In this document: piece by piece, positions 14,911 through 22,513 of the stretch
Layout of the letters: each line of letters begins with the position of its first letter
Numbering within the stretch: position 1 is the first letter of the stretch
NCBI GenBank assembly: GCA_934249215.1
Contig: CAKQKN010000038.1
Location: 1 to 30,701 of the forward strand
Reading direction: 5' to 3'
Origin: an uncultured Clostridia bacterium
GTDB taxonomy: Bacteria; Bacillota; Clostridia; Christensenellales; Borkfalkiaceae
Length of the DNA: 30,701 nucleotides
Translations under genes and position numbers: made by a program
Notes under the pieces: model-generated
Told to the model about the DNA's origin: nothing
Database searches by the model: none
What the model saw: only the letters and a program-made list of their open reading frames with translations

Positions 14911-15809
14911 CCGAATACGTATGCGACGAAAAAAGCGCGGGCTTGCGGCTTGACGTGTTCTTCGCGGAGGCAAGCGGACTTACGCGGTCGCACGCGAAAA
15001 AACTCATCGACGACGGAAGCGTTACGGTGAACGAAAAACACGAAAAGTCGGGCTATACGTTGAAAAACGGCGATATCGTGCGTGCGGTCATCGAAGAACC
15101 GAAGCCGCTCGACGTTCGCCCCGTCAATATTCCGATCGATGTTATTTATCAGGACGACGACCTTGCGGTGGTGAACAAACCGCAGGGGCTGACCGTGCAT
15201 GCGGGCTGCGGTACGGACGAAAATACGCTCGTGAACGCACTGCTTTTTTCGCTCGACAAACTCAGCGGAATCAACGGCGTTTTGCGCCCCGGGATCGTTC
15301 ATCGGATCGACAAGGACACGTCCGGCGTGCTGATCGTGGCGAAAAACGACAAAGCGCACGTGAACCTTGCGGCGCAAATCGAAAAGAAAATCTGCAAAAG
15401 AATTTACGTCGCGCTTCTGCACGGCGTCGTTAAAGAAGATTCGGGCGAGATCGACACTTTCATCGACCGCTCCCCCAAAGACAGAACGGCTTTTGCCGTG
15501 AGCAAAAACAAGGGAAAGCGCGCAATCACCGATTTTCGGGTGCTTGAACGTTTCGACGGATATACCCTTGCCGAGTTTTCTTTGCAGACGGGAAGAACGC
15601 ACCAGATTCGGGTTCATGCGAAATATATCGGACACCCCGTCGTGGGCGACCCCGTTTACGGTCCGAAAAAGTGCCCGTTTAAACTCGACGGTCAACTTCT
15701 GCACGCAAGACAAATCAGTTTTTATCACCCGACGACGGGCGAATTTCTGACGTTCGAAGCGCCGCTCCCCGACTATTTCCGCGAAACGCTCGACAAACTG
15801 AAAAAATAA
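14907..15809 (+). CDS. rluD: RluA-family 23S rRNA pseudouridine synthase (RluD-like)
   Basis: Converts uridine to pseudouridine in rRNA. 300 residues. An N-terminal S4 RNA-binding domain covers about 12-75 (LRLDVFFAEASGLTRSHAKK, LIDDGSVTVNEK). The catalytic domain has DLAVVNKPQGLTVHAG and the invariant HRIDKDTSGVLIVAK with the catalytic aspartate. GRTHQIRVHAKYIGHPVVGD is the usual RluA-family motif near the end. The RluD/YlyB assignment follows from S4 plus the RluA domain, and from the common lspA-rluD gene order in Firmicutes. The site specificity cannot be read from sequence. ATG overlaps the lspA stop. Confidence 0.92.
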   Translation: MTEYVCDEKSAGLRLDVFFAEASGLTRSHAKKLIDDGSVTVNEKHEKSGYTLKNGDIVRAVIEEPKPLDVRPVNIPIDVIYQDDDLAVVNKPQGLTVHAGCGTDENTLVNALLFSLDKLSGINGVLRPGIVHRIDKDTSGVLIVAKNDKAHVNLAAQIEKKICKRIYVALLHGVVKEDSGEIDTFIDRSPKDRTAFAVSKNKGKRAITDFRVLERFDGYTLAEFSLQTGRTHQIRVHAKYIGHPVVGDPVYGPKKCPFKLDGQLLHARQISFYHPTTGEFLTFEAPLPDYFRETLDKLKK

Positions 15810-15857
15810 AAAACCGAAAATCGGGCGAAACGGAAAACGAATTGTTCGGAAACAGCG

Positions 15858-15884
15858 CGATAATCGACGTATAGCTCGATATTT
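15858..15884. repeat. Variant of the CTATAGGTCGATTATC unit after rluD
   Basis: GATAATCGACGTATAGCTCG then ATATTTT. ATAATCGACGTATAG (15860-15874) is the reverse complement of CTATACGTCGATTAT, one base from the motif. The unit has the same plan as the aspA terminator: GATAATCG, a spacer with TATAG, CGAT..T. ATCGA/TCGAT can pair and a short T-run follows, so it may help end the lgt-rluD transcript. It lies 50 bases after the rluD stop. Confidence 0.6.
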
Positions 15885-15954
15885 TGTACCGTTCGCGCAG
15901 CTGCGCTTAACTTAAAACGACAACGAGATAATCATATTACCGGAGAAAATAAAA

Positions 15955-17586
15955 ATGGAAGAAGCAAGAAATTTTATCGAAGACATCATCAACGAAGAAC
16001 TTGCCGAGGGCAAAGTCAGCGAGGTTCACACACGGTTTCCGCCCGAACCTAACGGCTATCTGCACATAGGCCACGCGAAATCTTTGTGTCTTAACTTCGG
16101 GACCGCCGAAAAATACGGCGGAAAGTGCAATCTGTTTTTCGACGACACAAACCCGTCCAAAGAAAAAACGGAATTCGTCGACGCGATCAAAGCCGACATC
16201 GAATGGCTGGGATTCAAGTGGTATGAAATACACTATGCGTCCGACTTTTTCGACACGATTTACGAACTGGCAATCGGGCTCATCAAGGACGGCAAGGCTT
16301 ACGTTTGCGACCTTTCCGCCGACGAGATCAGAAACACGCGCGGAACGCTCACCGAACCCGGGAAAGAAAGCCCGTTCAGAAACAGGAGCATTGAGGAAAA
16401 TCTCCGACTTTTCACCGAGATGAAGGACGGCAAATATGCCGACGGCGAAAAAGTGCTTCGCGCCAAAATCGATATGGCTTCGCCCAATATGAACCTCCGC
16501 GATCCCGTCATCTACCGCGTGTTGCATGCGACGCACCACCGCACGGGCGACAAATGGTGCATTTACCCCATGTACGACTACGCGCACCCCATATGCGACT
16601 CCATGCAAGGCGTGACGCACTCCCTCTGCACCCTCGAATTCGAAGATCACAGACCGCTTTATAACTGGGTTATCGAGAACACGGGCGTAAAACACAAACC
16701 CCGTCAGATCGAGTTCGCGCGGCTCAACATTACGAACACCGTTATGAGCAAGCGTTATCTTAAAAAACTCGTCGAGGACGGAGCGGTTACCGGTTGGGAC
16801 GATCCGAGAATGCCCACCCTCACGGGACTTCGCGCACGCGGAATCCCCGCGCAGGCGCTCAAGAATTTCTGCGAAGCGGTCGGCGTCGCGAAAGCCAATT
16901 CGGAAATCGAATCGGGATACCTCGAACATTTCGTGCGCGATTATCTCAACGAGCACGCCGAGCGCGCAATGGCAGTCGTGAATCCGATCAAGGTCGTCAT
17001 CGAAAACTACGAAGGTTCCGAAACGCTTTCGTTCGACTGTATGCCACAGACCGAGAACGGGCCGAAGCGCGAGATTACTTTCTCCAAGGAGCTTTATATT
17101 TCCGCGGAGGACTTCTCCGACAACCCGCCGCCCAAATTCTTCCGCCTTAAACCCGACGGATACGTCAGACTTAAAAACGCGTATATCATTAAGTGCGAAA
17201 AGGTCGAATATGCCGAAAACGGCGCTATAGACAGACTTATTTGTTCGTATCTGCCCGAATCGAAGAGCGGGAACGACGTTTCCGGACTCAAAGTCAAAGG
17301 TACGATTCAGTGGGTTGACGCGGCAAACTGCGCGGACGTCGTGGTCAAGAAATACGACTATCTGCTCAAAGACGCGGAATATGCAAACCAAGACTTCTCC
17401 GAAAGAATGAACTACGACAGCGTTCACGAATTTTGCGGCAAAGCGGAAAAATATCTCGAGGAAGCGGAGGACGGAAAGAGCTTCCAGCTCCTCAGAATCG
17501 GATACTATAAAAAACTGACGCAAGACGGCAAGACGATTCTTTCGGAAATCGTTTCGCTCAAAGACACTTATAAGCCCGCGAAATAA
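15955..17586 (+). CDS. glnS: Glutaminyl-tRNA synthetase
   Basis: Class I aminoacyl-tRNA synthetase charging tRNA-Gln directly. 543 residues, normal length. Seen: RFPPEPNGYLHIGHAKSL with the HIGH motif; DDTNPSKEKTEFVDAIKADI; YDYAHPICDSMQGVTHSLCT; LNITNTVMSKRYLKKLV with MSKR as the KMSKS motif; then GWDDPRMPTLTGLRARGI. The C-terminal beta-barrel anticodon-binding domain is complete. PPEPNGYLHIGHAKS and the MSKR form mark GlnRS rather than GluRS. CCGGAGAAAATAAAA precedes the ATG. Most Clostridia charge Gln through GatCAB, so a GlnRS is informative. It stands as its own unit before topB. Confidence 0.96.
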   Translation: MEEARNFIEDIINEELAEGKVSEVHTRFPPEPNGYLHIGHAKSLCLNFGTAEKYGGKCNLFFDDTNPSKEKTEFVDAIKADIEWLGFKWYEIHYASDFFDTIYELAIGLIKDGKAYVCDLSADEIRNTRGTLTEPGKESPFRNRSIEENLRLFTEMKDGKYADGEKVLRAKIDMASPNMNLRDPVIYRVLHATHHRTGDKWCIYPMYDYAHPICDSMQGVTHSLCTLEFEDHRPLYNWVIENTGVKHKPRQIEFARLNITNTVMSKRYLKKLVEDGAVTGWDDPRMPTLTGLRARGIPAQALKNFCEAVGVAKANSEIESGYLEHFVRDYLNEHAERAMAVVNPIKVVIENYEGSETLSFDCMPQTENGPKREITFSKELYISAEDFSDNPPPKFFRLKPDGYVRLKNAYIIKCEKVEYAENGAIDRLICSYLPESKSGNDVSGLKVKGTIQWVDAANCADVVVKKYDYLLKDAEYANQDFSERMNYDSVHEFCGKAEKYLEEAEDGKSFQLLRIGYYKKLTQDGKTILSEIVSLKDTYKPAK

Positions 17587-17670
17587 CGCGCCATTTTGCT
17601 TTTAACCTTTGCGATTTTTGACTTTAAGGGATTATTCCCTCTTCTCTAAGGGCGAGGCTTTTTATAAAAT

Positions 17671-19893
17671 ATGATTGCAATTATTGCCGAAAAGCCGAGC
17701 CTTGCGCGTAACGTCGTTGCCGGACTCGGCACGATGACACGCAAAAACGGTTATTTCGAAAACGAAAACTATATCGTCACCTGGGCTTTCGGGCATCTTT
17801 TTTCACTCTCTTCCGTGGAAGATTACGACGACGTGCAAACCGAAAAGCCCGTAGACGAGAAAACGGCTGACGGCGGCAACGATTTCGACCTCGGCGAACA
17901 CGGCGGAACGGACTGCGCCTTAAAGCACGGCTACGCGGACGGATCTGCCGATATGGACGAAGTTGCAGGCTCCGACGCAGACGAAGATGCGAAAGCGGAC
18001 GACGCGCGCGGAAAAAAGCGATGGACGATGGACAATCTCCCCTGCTTTCCGACAAATTTCAAGTTCAGACTGCGTTCGGGCGACGAGGGAATCAAAAATC
18101 AGTTCGGAATCATTGAAAGAATCGTCAATCGCGATGACGTTACCGAAATCGTCAATGCGGGCGACTCCGACCGCGAAGGCGAGATAATCGTCAGGCTGTG
18201 CGTTTATAACGCGCTTAAGACGAAGAAACCCTTTTATCGGCTGTGGCTCCCCGATCAGACGCCGCAGACGGTGAAAAAGGCTTTTTCCGAAATGAAGCCC
18301 GAAAGCGCGTATGATAATCTTGCGAACGAGGGATTCGCCCGCACCTATATCGACTGGCTTTACGGCGTCAACCTCACGAGGCTCGTTACGCTCAAGACGG
18401 GTTCGCTTCTTCGCGTCGGGCGGGTTATCGTTCCTATCGTAAAGACCATTTACGACCGCGAGATCGAGATCGAAAATTTCGAGCCGCAGATTTATTACGC
18501 GATGGTTTCGCGCGCGGAAACGAACGGCGAAATCGTCGAACTCGTTTCTTCATATAAGTTCGGCAAGGACGAAAAGCACAAAGCCGAAATCTGCTGTCAG
18601 CGGATGAATAAGCTCGAAGCAGTCGTTACGAAAAAGAAATCGGGGAAAGAAACGCTTTCGCCCGGAAAACTGTTTTCGCTCACGAAACTTCAGAACTACC
18701 TCGGCAAAAAGTATAAGATGACGATGGAAAGAAGCCTTGCCGCGGCGCAGAAACTTTATGAAAACGGGTACGTGAGTTATCCGAGGACCAACTCGGAATA
18801 TCTTGCCCTAAACGAAAAGGACAAGATCAGGCAGATTCTTTCCGAGATCAAAAAACTCGGTTACGACGTTTGTTTCAAAGATAAAAAGACCATTTTCGAC
18901 GATTCGAAAATCGAGTCGCACTCCGCGCTCACTCCGACGTATAAAATTCCCGGAAAAGACGAACTTGTCGGTGACGAAAAGTTGGTCTATACGTCGATTA
19001 TCAGACGTTTCGCCGCAGTTTTCTGCGCAGAAGAATGCATTGCGGAAAAGACCGAACTGACCGTTTCGCTCGGAGGGAAAGAGGACTATTTGCTGAAAGG
19101 CACGGTCATCGTTCAGCCCGGGTGGATGAAGTATGACGGCGGTGACAAAAAGGACAAAATACTCCCGAACCTCGATAAAGGCGACGTCGTGAACGTCGAT
19201 TTTCACCCCGAGGAAAAGAAAACGACTCCGCCGCGCAGATATACGATCGAAACGCTCAACAACTATCTTAAAAACCCATTTCGCGACGAAAAAGCCGCAG
19301 ACAACGGCGGCGATGACGAGGATTATAAGGCGATTTTTAAGGGGCTCGAACTCGGAACGGAAGCCACGCGCACGGGAATCATCGAGAACGCCAAGAAAAA
19401 TGGCTATATCTCTTTGAAAAAGGACGTGTATGCGCTCGAACGAGAGGGAAGATTTCTCATCGAACGCCTCGTCGACATGAAAATCGCGATGGATAAGTAT
19501 AAGACGAGCCAACTCGGTCAGGCGCTGAAAAAGGTATTCCGCGGCGAAATTTCCGTCGACGACAGCGTCGAAATGGCTAAACGCGAAATAGCCGAGATTT
19601 TCGAAATCGACAAAGCGGACGACACCGGATACTTCGGCGACGTCGTCGGAAAATGCCCCGTTTGCGGAAAAGACGTCATAAAGGGCAAATACGGCTACGG
19701 TTGCACGGGCTATAAGGACGGATGCGCTTTCCGCTTCGGTTCAAACGTTCTGGGAACGAAAATCAACCTCGTTCAGGCAAAGAAAATTCTTTCGGACAAG
19801 GTAAGCGACGAAATGTCTTTCACTTCCAAAGCCGGAAAACCGTTCAAAGCAAAACTCAAACTCGACGGCGAAAAAGTCGTTTTCGACTTCTGA
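17671..19893 (+). CDS. topB: DNA topoisomerase III with an acidic insertion
   Basis: Type IA topoisomerase that decatenates DNA through a 5'-phosphotyrosine intermediate. 740 residues. Seen: the Toprim domain start MIAIIAEKPSLARNVVAGLG; NAGDSDREGEIIVRL with the Toprim DxDxE acidic motif; SLLRVGRVIVPIVKTIYDRE; the active-site region ENGYVSYPRTNSEYL with the catalytic tyrosine; ELGTEATRTGIIENAKKNGY; and a C-terminal zinc-ribbon-like CPVCGKDVIKGKYGYGCTGY. Oddity: between WAFGHLFSLSSVEDYDD (near residue 54) and KKRWTMDNLPCFP (near 115), normally a short link, sits a roughly 60-residue D/E/G/A-rich low-complexity insert. A near-copy of the CTATAGGTCGATTATC motif falls at 18987-19002 in its coding sequence. 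The ribosome site is weak (GGGCGAGGC, far from the ATG). Confidence 0.93.
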   Translation: MIAIIAEKPSLARNVVAGLGTMTRKNGYFENENYIVTWAFGHLFSLSSVEDYDDVQTEKPVDEKTADGGNDFDLGEHGGTDCALKHGYADGSADMDEVAGSDADEDAKADDARGKKRWTMDNLPCFPTNFKFRLRSGDEGIKNQFGIIERIVNRDDVTEIVNAGDSDREGEIIVRLCVYNALKTKKPFYRLWLPDQTPQTVKKAFSEMKPESAYDNLANEGFARTYIDWLYGVNLTRLVTLKTGSLLRVGRVIVPIVKTIYDREIEIENFEPQIYYAMVSRAETNGEIVELVSSYKFGKDEKHKAEICCQRMNKLEAVVTKKKSGKETLSPGKLFSLTKLQNYLGKKYKMTMERSLAAAQKLYENGYVSYPRTNSEYLALNEKDKIRQILSEIKKLGYDVCFKDKKTIFDDSKIESHSALTPTYKIPGKDELVGDEKLVYTSIIRRFAAVFCAEECIAEKTELTVSLGGKEDYLLKGTVIVQPGWMKYDGGDKKDKILPNLDKGDVVNVDFHPEEKKTTPPRRYTIETLNNYLKNPFRDEKAADNGGDDEDYKAIFKGLELGTEATRTGIIENAKKNGYISLKKDVYALEREGRFLIERLVDMKIAMDKYKTSQLGQALKKVFRGEISVDDSVEMAKREIAEIFEIDKADDTGYFGDVVGKCPVCGKDVIKGKYGYGCTGYKDGCAFRFGSNVLGTKINLVQAKKILSDKVSDEMSFTSKAGKPFKAKLKLDGEKVVFDF

Positions 19894-19911
19894 TCCAAAA
19901 TCAAATATATA

Positions 19912-19961
19912 AAAACCCGCCTATAGGTCGATTATTCTGCGTTTCGACTTCGGCGGGTTTT
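19912..19961 (+). terminator. topB terminator with the CTATAGGTCGATTAT motif in its loop
   Basis: AAAACCCGCC (19912-19921) pairs with GGCGGGTTTT (19952-19961), followed by CTTTTT. The 30-base loop begins with TATAGGTCGATTAT, so the shared motif CTATAGGTCGATTAT is at 19921-19935. Here the left partner GATAATCG is missing and the motif is simply held inside an unrelated stem, 19 bases after the topB stop. Confidence 0.85.
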
Positions 19962-19965
19962 CTTT

Positions 19966-20120
19966 TTAATCAGAAGTATCCCATCTATAACCCGGTTTAA
20001 GTTTTGCGGTGGCTGTATATTCACCAATATCTGTTGCTTTATATGTTCCCGAAAGAGTATATCCTTCGGCTTCCTCAACGCCGATTTGTTCGCTTCCGTT
20101 ATATTTCAGAGTTTTACCGT
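19966..20120 (-). pseudogene. C-terminal remnant of a repeat-type surface protein
   Basis: The minus strand reads PTIYGKTLKYNGSEQIGVEE, AEGYTLSGTYKATDIGEYTA, TAKLKPGYRWDTSD and stop. The pattern (YNGSEQ.gv..GYtlsGtykATDiGeYTAtakLkpGYrW) is that of Ig-like repeat modules at the ends of Firmicutes surface proteins. The frame is lost at the 79-bp repeat at 20121, so only the last module is left. No start codon or ribosome site is present. Confidence 0.55.
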
Positions 20121-20199
20121 AAATTGTAGGTGTCAGGCCGGAATTAAAACGAAGTCGTCAGTTCAAATCCTGTTTTTTGAAAAACAGGTCAAATGTCAG
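20121..20199 (+). repeat. 79-bp repeat, left copy
   Basis: Begins AAATTGTAGG and holds the strictly kept core ATTAAAACGAAGTCGTCAG TTCAA, then the hairpin CCTGTTTTT-TG-AAAAACAGG. It matches 26875-26953 at 69 of 79 positions with no gap, same orientation. The piece GTCAGTTCAAATCCTG looks like a damaged tRNA T-arm, but no tRNA can be folded. The two copies bracket the mannobiose genes. Confidence 0.8.
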
Positions 20200-20261
20200 A
20201 TGCTCTTGGGGAATTTTAGAAATATTAAATCAAAACAGCGTAAACAGCGAGTTCGTAAAAT

Positions 20262-20286
20262 GGCGACCTAGAAATTCTCGGTCGCC
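20262..20286 (-). terminator. Hairpin after the phosphohexomutase gene
   Basis: GGCGACC (20262-20268), loop of 11, GGTCGCC (20280-20286). On the minus strand it is followed by ATTTTACG, a weak T-run. It lies about 40 bases after the mutase stop and is the likely end of the mannobiose operon. Confidence 0.55.
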
Positions 20287-20327
20287 CTTCTTCGGTCCGG
20301 TAAATTATATTATTCTAACATGCGGCA

Positions 20328-21986
20328 TTAACCGAACATTCTGTCCGTGTAATCGAAAATGCTTTGCAAAATCCGCACGTTTTTCGGCGGCGACGATGCT
20401 GCTGTAACATAAACTTTAATGAGCGGTTCTGTGCCGGACGGGCGAACGACGAGCTTGCTGCCGTTCTCCGCTTCAAACAGCAACACATTCGCTTTCGGTA
20501 GATCGGCTTCCGTTTGCGTTAGATAGTCCACCGTTTTTACCACGCGACTGCCACCCAATTCGATAGGTAAGTTTTTCCGCAAATCGGTAAGCAAATTTTT
20601 CATTTTCGCGTTGCCTTCCGCGCCCGCATAATCATACGATTTCAAGCGGTGTTCGTAAGTACCGAACTCGGCGTAAATCTCCTCTATACGATCGACAAGC
20701 GTTTTGCCGTGCCGCAAATGATATGCCGTCATTTCCGCTACGAGCATACTGCCCACAACCGCGTCTTTGTCTCGCACATAACTCCCCGTAAGATAGCCAT
20801 AGCTTTCCTCGAAGCCGAGTACGAAACGGTCTGTTTCGCCAGCCTTTTCCAACTTGCCGATTACACCGCCGATATACTTAAATCCCGTGAGTACGTTATA
20901 AAACGTTACGCCGTACTTTGCGGCAACTTTTTCGGCAAGCGAAGTGGAAACAATCGTCGTGACAATCACGGGATTTTTCGGTAACGTGCCGACCTCCTTT
21001 CGTCTGCTTAATATGTAATCGGTCAAAAGTACGCCTACTTCGTTGCCCGTAAGCAAACGGTATTCGCCGTTATGCCGAACCGCCGTTCCAACGCGATCGG
21101 CGTCGGGATCGGTAGCTATCAATATATCGCTTCCACACTTTTCGGCAAGAGCAATGCCGAGTTTGAGCGCATCGGGTTTTTCCGGGTTGGGGTAAGCGCA
21201 GGTGGGAAAGTTTCCGTCGGGGTAGGCTTGTTCTTCCACAACGTCTATTTTCGCCACACCGGCTCTTTTGAGTATTTCCGGTACCAACTTATACCCCGTG
21301 CCGTTGAGCGGCGAATATGCCACTTTCAAGCCATCTGCCGAACCGATAGACTGTGCCTCGACGCAAGCAAGGTATTTCTCGGTAATTGCGTCCGCCGCAT
21401 ATTCCACCGTGCCGCTCTGCAAATAAACGGAAAGAGAATCGGCGCGAACGGAAAAAGGATCCACCTTTTCGATATACCCAGTCAAGTCTTTCGCTGGTTC
21501 GTCGGTCAGTTGACAGCCGTCGCTGTCGTAAACTTTGTAGCCGTTGTATTTGGCGGGATTGTGGCTTGCCGTTATCATAATACCGAAATCCGCGCCCGTC
21601 TCGCGCGTCAAAAAAGACAAGAACGGCGTGGGCATCAGTTCGCGCGTGATTACGGCATGAATCCCGTTTGCCGCCATTACGCAAGCCACCGTCTCCTTGA
21701 ATAAATCGGAATATATGCGGCTGTCGCACGATACCGCAACTTTCTTTTGCCCATGCGCCTTCATGCGGTCGGCGATCCCCTGAGTTACCTTTCCGATTGT
21801 CAGCACGTTCAGACAATTCGTTCCCGCGCCGAGTTCTCCGCGCAAGCCGCCCGTGCCGAACTCCAAATCTTTGTAAAATGCGTTCTCGATCGCTTGGGGA
21901 TTGTCTTTCATTGCCGCAAGCTGTTTTTGCAGTTCCGCATCCTGCACATTTTCGCACCAAACGCGGTAATTCTCCGTTGCGCTCAT
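20328..21986 (-). CDS. Alpha-D-phosphohexomutase (phosphomannomutase/phosphoglucomutase)
   Basis: Moves phosphate between C1 and C6 of a hexose phosphate; here most likely Man-1-P to Man-6-P, since it closes an operon that makes Man-1-P. Phosphoglucomutase activity is also plausible. 552 residues, typical of the large PgcA-type family. Seen: LEFGTGGLRGELGAGTNCLN (43-60); the phosphoserine loop MITASHNPAKYNGYKVYDSD with Ser141; the metal loop ATDPDADRVG (291-300); the sugar-specificity loop GFEESYGYL (391-399); and the phosphate-binding RPSGTEPLIKVY near the C-terminus. ATG at 21986 follows AAGGAGAATGACGAT, which lies at the end of the manA remnant, five bases away. All catalytic parts are intact. 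Confidence 0.88.
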   Translation of the reverse strand: MSATENYRVWCENVQDAELQKQLAAMKDNPQAIENAFYKDLEFGTGGLRGELGAGTNCLNVLTIGKVTQGIADRMKAHGQKKVAVSCDSRIYSDLFKETVACVMAANGIHAVITRELMPTPFLSFLTRETGADFGIMITASHNPAKYNGYKVYDSDGCQLTDEPAKDLTGYIEKVDPFSVRADSLSVYLQSGTVEYAADAITEKYLACVEAQSIGSADGLKVAYSPLNGTGYKLVPEILKRAGVAKIDVVEEQAYPDGNFPTCAYPNPEKPDALKLGIALAEKCGSDILIATDPDADRVGTAVRHNGEYRLLTGNEVGVLLTDYILSRRKEVGTLPKNPVIVTTIVSTSLAEKVAAKYGVTFYNVLTGFKYIGGVIGKLEKAGETDRFVLGFEESYGYLTGSYVRDKDAVVGSMLVAEMTAYHLRHGKTLVDRIEEIYAEFGTYEHRLKSYDYAGAEGNAKMKNLLTDLRKNLPIELGGSRVVKTVDYLTQTEADLPKANVLLFEAENGSKLVVRPSGTEPLIKVYVTAASSPPKNVRILQSIFDYTDRMFG

Positions 21987-21990
21987 ATCG

Positions 21991-22383
21991 TCATTCTCCT
22001 TGAATACAGGTCAAAATATAGTCGGCATTGCCGCCGAGCTTCGCCGTGCTTCCTGCGGGAATATAATAGCTGTCGCCGCGCATGAGCGGTATGCCGTCGA
22101 TATTTCTGCCGTCCGACACGGCAAGAATCGAAACAAAACTCTTGGCGTGATATATCTCTCGTTCGCCCGCGCCCTTTTCTACAGTGAAATACTTACAATT
22201 TGCAAGAACGTTCCCGTTTGTCGGTTGCGGTACGTATGCCGACAGATTCGCAACTTCAATTGCCTTTTCTATATGCAATCCCCTCGGTTTGCCGTCCACA
22301 CCTACGCGGTTATAATCGTAAACGCGATAGGTAACGTTGCTGTTTTGCTGTACCTCGACAATCGTACAACCTTTTCCGATATG
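21991..22383 (-). pseudogene. manA: C-terminal part of mannose-6-phosphate isomerase
   Basis: About 130 codons reading HIGKGCTIVEVQQNSNVTYR, VYDYNRVGVDGKPRGLHIEK, and a jelly-roll end ..LMRGDSYYIPAGSTAKLGGN. TIVEVQQNSNVTYRVYDYNR is a hallmark of type I ManA, just after the conserved PAGTxHxIGxG segment. Full enzymes have about 310-320 residues; here the first 180 or so, with the metal ligands, are absent. The sequence upstream switches at about 22383 to a lipoprotein start in another frame. A TTG at 22473 would keep the frame open, but the added residues are shadow reading of the lipoprotein. Its place in the operon (Man-6-P to Fru-6-P) fits the pathway, so the loss looks secondary. Confidence 0.75.
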
Positions 22384-22513
22384 TTTCCGCTCCCGATTCC
22401 GTAGTCGATCCCGTTCCGGACGAAGATGGTGACTTATCGCCGCAAGCGACACATAAACACACCGTAAGCGCAAGCAATAATACGAAAATACCGCTCAATA
22501 TTTTTTTATTTCG
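22384..22513 (-). pseudogene. Lipoprotein signal-peptide start of a lost binding-protein gene
   Basis: Minus strand reads (I)RNKKILSGIFVLLLALTVCL, then CVACGDKSPSSSGTGSTTES GAET. It is a textbook lipoprotein signal: basic start, hydrophobic core, lipobox CVAC before CG, then a Ser/Gly/Thr-rich linker, as in ABC solute-binding proteins. After about 38 codons it runs into manA out of frame. Where ATG is expected the codon is ATA (spacing to GGAGG only 3 bases); the next candidate is TTG at 22498, too far from the ribosome site. The gene is therefore probably dead. It starts just after the GH130 stop. Confidence 0.65.

Noticed and set aside
15937..17523. Long minus-strand open frame of 528 codons opposite glnS
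   Set aside because: Same cause; the plus strand has all GlnRS motifs, including HIGH and MSKR.
20140..20190. Possible tRNA around GTCAGTTCAAATCCTG
   Set aside because: Only a T-arm-like piece is present; the T-stem does not pair and there is no acceptor stem or anticodon arm, so it is listed only as part of the 79-bp repeat.
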